Assembly (NCBI RefSeq): GCF_002205635.1
Contig: NZ_NISJ01000018.1
Coordinates: 1-33,121, forward strand
From: Sphingopyxis witflariensis
GTDB lineage: Bacteria > Pseudomonadota > Alphaproteobacteria > Sphingomonadales > Sphingomonadaceae
DNA: 33,121 nt
Direction: 5' to 3'
Below the pieces are notes generated by a model, which searched no databases, was not told where the DNA came from, and worked only from the letters and a program-made list of their open reading frames with translations. Positions 32,124 to 33,121 of this stretch are shown here, piece after piece; position 1 is the stretch's first letter, and the number at the start of each line of letters is the position of its first letter. A program made the translations under genes and the position numbers.

Positions 32124-32735
32124 CTAGCGCCCCGGCCACAGCTTCAGGCTGGTATCGACAAGGCGTTCGAGCTCGGCGCGGGTTGCCCCGGCGCCGGCCT
32201 GCACGGCCATGCCCTGGTTCACCGCGGTCAGCAGCGCGGCGAGCCCCTCGGGATCGACGTCGGCGGGAATATCGCCCTCGTCCTTCGCACGCGCAAAACG
32301 TGCGAGCAGCGCGCGCTTCGCCGTCGCGCCGCGCGCCAGCACGGCTTCGCGAATGCACTCGGCCTCTGCGCCACAAGCCACCGAGGTGATGACACCCAGA
32401 CAGCCATTGGGATTTTCCGGGCAGCTGTACATGTCGAGCGCGCCGTGCATCAGCCGTTCGGCGACGCCGCGCGCCGTCGGCGCATCGAGCGCCGCGCCCA
32501 TATAATCGGTCTTTTCGCGCTCATAAAGATCGAGCGCCTTGTTGAAGAGCGCCTCCTTATTGCCGAAGGCGGCATAAAGGCTGGGCTTGGTGATCCCCAT
32601 CGCTTCGGTGAGGTCGGCCATCGAGGCGCCCTCATAGCCCTTGCTCCAAAAGACGCGCAGTGCCGCCGCGAGTGCAGCGTCGACGCAAAATTCGCGCGGA
32701 CGTCCTTTGGTCGCCGGATGAGAATCTATTTCCAT
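32124..32735 (-). CDS. TetR/AcrR-family transcriptional regulator of the efflux operon
   Basis: 203 residues. After a basic GRPREF segment comes the TetR N-terminal domain: a first helix (DAALAAALRVFWSKGYEGAS) and the helix-turn-helix MADLTEAMGITKPSLYAAFGNKEALF (about 39-64). The C-terminal ligand-binding part contains CPENPNGCLGVITSVACG, a Cys-containing segment also seen in NemR/AefR-like relatives, so redox or electrophile sensing is possible but unproven. It is the likely repressor of the pump operon downstream and of itself, judged from palindromes at both promoters. No Shine-Dalgarno precedes the ATG, in line with a near-leaderless transcript. It lies 51 bp after the truncated osmC. Confidence 0.92.
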   Translation of the reverse strand: MEIDSHPATKGRPREFCVDAALAAALRVFWSKGYEGASMADLTEAMGITKPSLYAAFGNKEALFNKALDLYEREKTDYMGAALDAPTARGVAERLMHGALDMYSCPENPNGCLGVITSVACGAEAECIREAVLARGATAKRALLARFARAKDEGDIPADVDPEGLAALLTAVNQGMAVQAGAGATRAELERLVDTSLKLWPGR

Positions 32736-32749
32736 AACGGGCGGTATAT
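32734..32749. promoter_or_regulatory. TetR operator over the tetR start, autoregulatory
   Basis: ATAACGGGCGGTATAT matches the ATACCG-NN-CGGTAT pattern with one mismatch. It overlaps both the start codon and the -10 region of tetR, so binding would block tetR transcription itself. Confidence 0.55.
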
Positions 32750-32773
32750 ATTTTGCCCGGACCCAAATGTCCA
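32745..32773 (-). promoter_or_regulatory. Promoter of tetR
   Basis: On the minus strand TGGACA (32768-32773) and TATATA (32745-32750) are 17 bp apart. The start would fall about 1-4 nt before the ATG at 32735, so the message has practically no leader. Confidence 0.5.
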
Positions 32774-32786
32774 GCCGCTGCGGCGA

Positions 32787-32996
32787 TCAGGCGAGATGCG
32801 TGTCGATCGGCAGGCCGTTTTTCAGCGTCAGCGTCACCGGGGTGCGCTCGGCAACATCGGCGAGCCGCGCTTTCTGCGCATCGTCGAGCCCGACGATCGT
32901 CAATATACGCTCGATCCGCCGCTCGTCCTTGCCATGCAGCCGCAGCGCGACGCCGAGCGATTCGAGCGGCCACTCCTTGCGATCGGCATACATGCG
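32787..32996 (-). pseudogene. OsmC-family protein, 5' end removed by an IS21-like element
   Basis: The frame gives 69 residues plus stop: RMYADRKEWPLESLGVALRL, then a middle part, then ERTPVTLTLKNGLPIDTHLA. This is the C-terminal half of an OsmC/Ohr-type protein (thiol peroxidase detoxifying organic hydroperoxides). In whole homologues RMYADRK lies in the middle, preceded by the catalytic CTSMT stretch, which is missing here. The match stops at about 32996, exactly where the IS end begins. An ATG exists at 32991-32993 but the remaining piece lacks the first catalytic Cys, so it should not be active. A normal osmC would have run in the same direction as tetR. Confidence 0.8.
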
Positions 32997-33121
32997 TGTG
33001 GATCGGCGTGCAAAAAGGACCCCGTTAGCGGGGTGATCGGCGTCTAAAAGGGACCCCTCATTTCGATGGTTTAAGCAGCCGGCTGGATTTTCAGGCGGCG
33101 AGATCGGGATGTTGGTTTTGG
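32997..33121. mobile_element. Terminal part of an IS21-like insertion sequence
   Basis: The edge begins with TGTGGATCGGCG. Two copies of a 24-bp repeat are seen, GGATCGGCGTGCAAAAAGG-ACCCC (33000-33023) and TGATCGGCGTCTAAAAGGG-ACCCC (33034-33057), matching at 20 of 24 positions and spaced 34 bp. Multiple terminal repeats of this kind mark IS21-family ends. ACCCCG-TTAG-CGGGGT (33019-33034) lies between them. The element runs beyond the window. Confidence 0.75.
33071..33121 (-). CDS. Possible 3' tail of an IS21 istB-type helper gene
   Basis: On the minus strand a frame is open from the window edge to a TAA at 33071-33073, giving a basic tail (RSRRLKIQPAA). It ends 13 bases before the terminal repeat, where IstB genes usually end. 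Too short to identify alone; offered only because of the IS context. Confidence 0.3.
   Translation of the reverse strand, partial: PKPTSRSRRLKIQPAA

Overview
This window comes from the chromosome of a GC-rich alphaproteobacterium. A Sphingomonadales member of the Sphingopyxis type is the best guess. That is an inference from gene content: a degP-hflC-hflK block next to mrp, a very large NAD-dependent glutamate dehydrogenase, an N-anchored DUF1963 protein, a PAS_5-like protein, and REP-like palindromes built on GTCATTGC. No rRNA, tRNA or CRISPR array was seen. Both ends of the window lie inside insertion sequences: the tail of an IS3-family transposase on the left and the end of an IS21-like element on the right. 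This looks like a contig or extraction boundary set by repeats.

Layout from left to right. 1-127 is an IS3-family end. 185-4303 (minus strand) holds a VOC-fold protein, then the envelope quality-control block hflK-hflC-degP, closed by a strong terminator. 4419-6428 (plus) is a tight three-gene run: the Fe-S carrier ATPase Mrp, a CoA-binding protein and a small lipoprotein. 6544-12413 (plus) has a Tat-exported molybdenum hydroxylase large subunit coupled to ferrochelatase, a membrane-anchored DUF1963 protein, and an acetoacetyl-CoA reductase. 12414-14051 carries several palindromic repeats, a ribbon-helix-helix protein and a convergent ATP-grasp enzyme. 14052-20258 (minus) holds the 1577-residue NAD-glutamate dehydrogenase, preceded by a PAS-type protein. 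20338-23540 (minus) is a two-gene unit: an outer-membrane porin and an exported amidohydrolase. A very AT-rich gap separates it from a plus-strand DUF983/MocR-regulator pair (23855-25655).

The right third is one efflux system on the minus strand: tetR, then a membrane fusion protein, an RND pump of the MexF type and a NodT-type outer-membrane lipoprotein. Its control region is the most informative part of the window. Three related palindromes (ATACCG-NN-CGGTAT type) overlap or flank two recognisable promoters. One promoter drives the pump operon through a leader of about 350 nt containing a short ORF with a good ribosome-binding site. The other drives tetR almost without a leader. Upstream of tetR is the 3' part of an OsmC-family gene cut by the IS21-like element.

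Most genes are ordinary housekeeping or envelope genes. I see no clearly new multi-gene system. The points most worth a second look are the efflux control region and its leader ORF, the orphan molybdenum hydroxylase subunit, the DUF1963 protein with a helical insertion, the dispersed palindromes, and the OsmC disruption.
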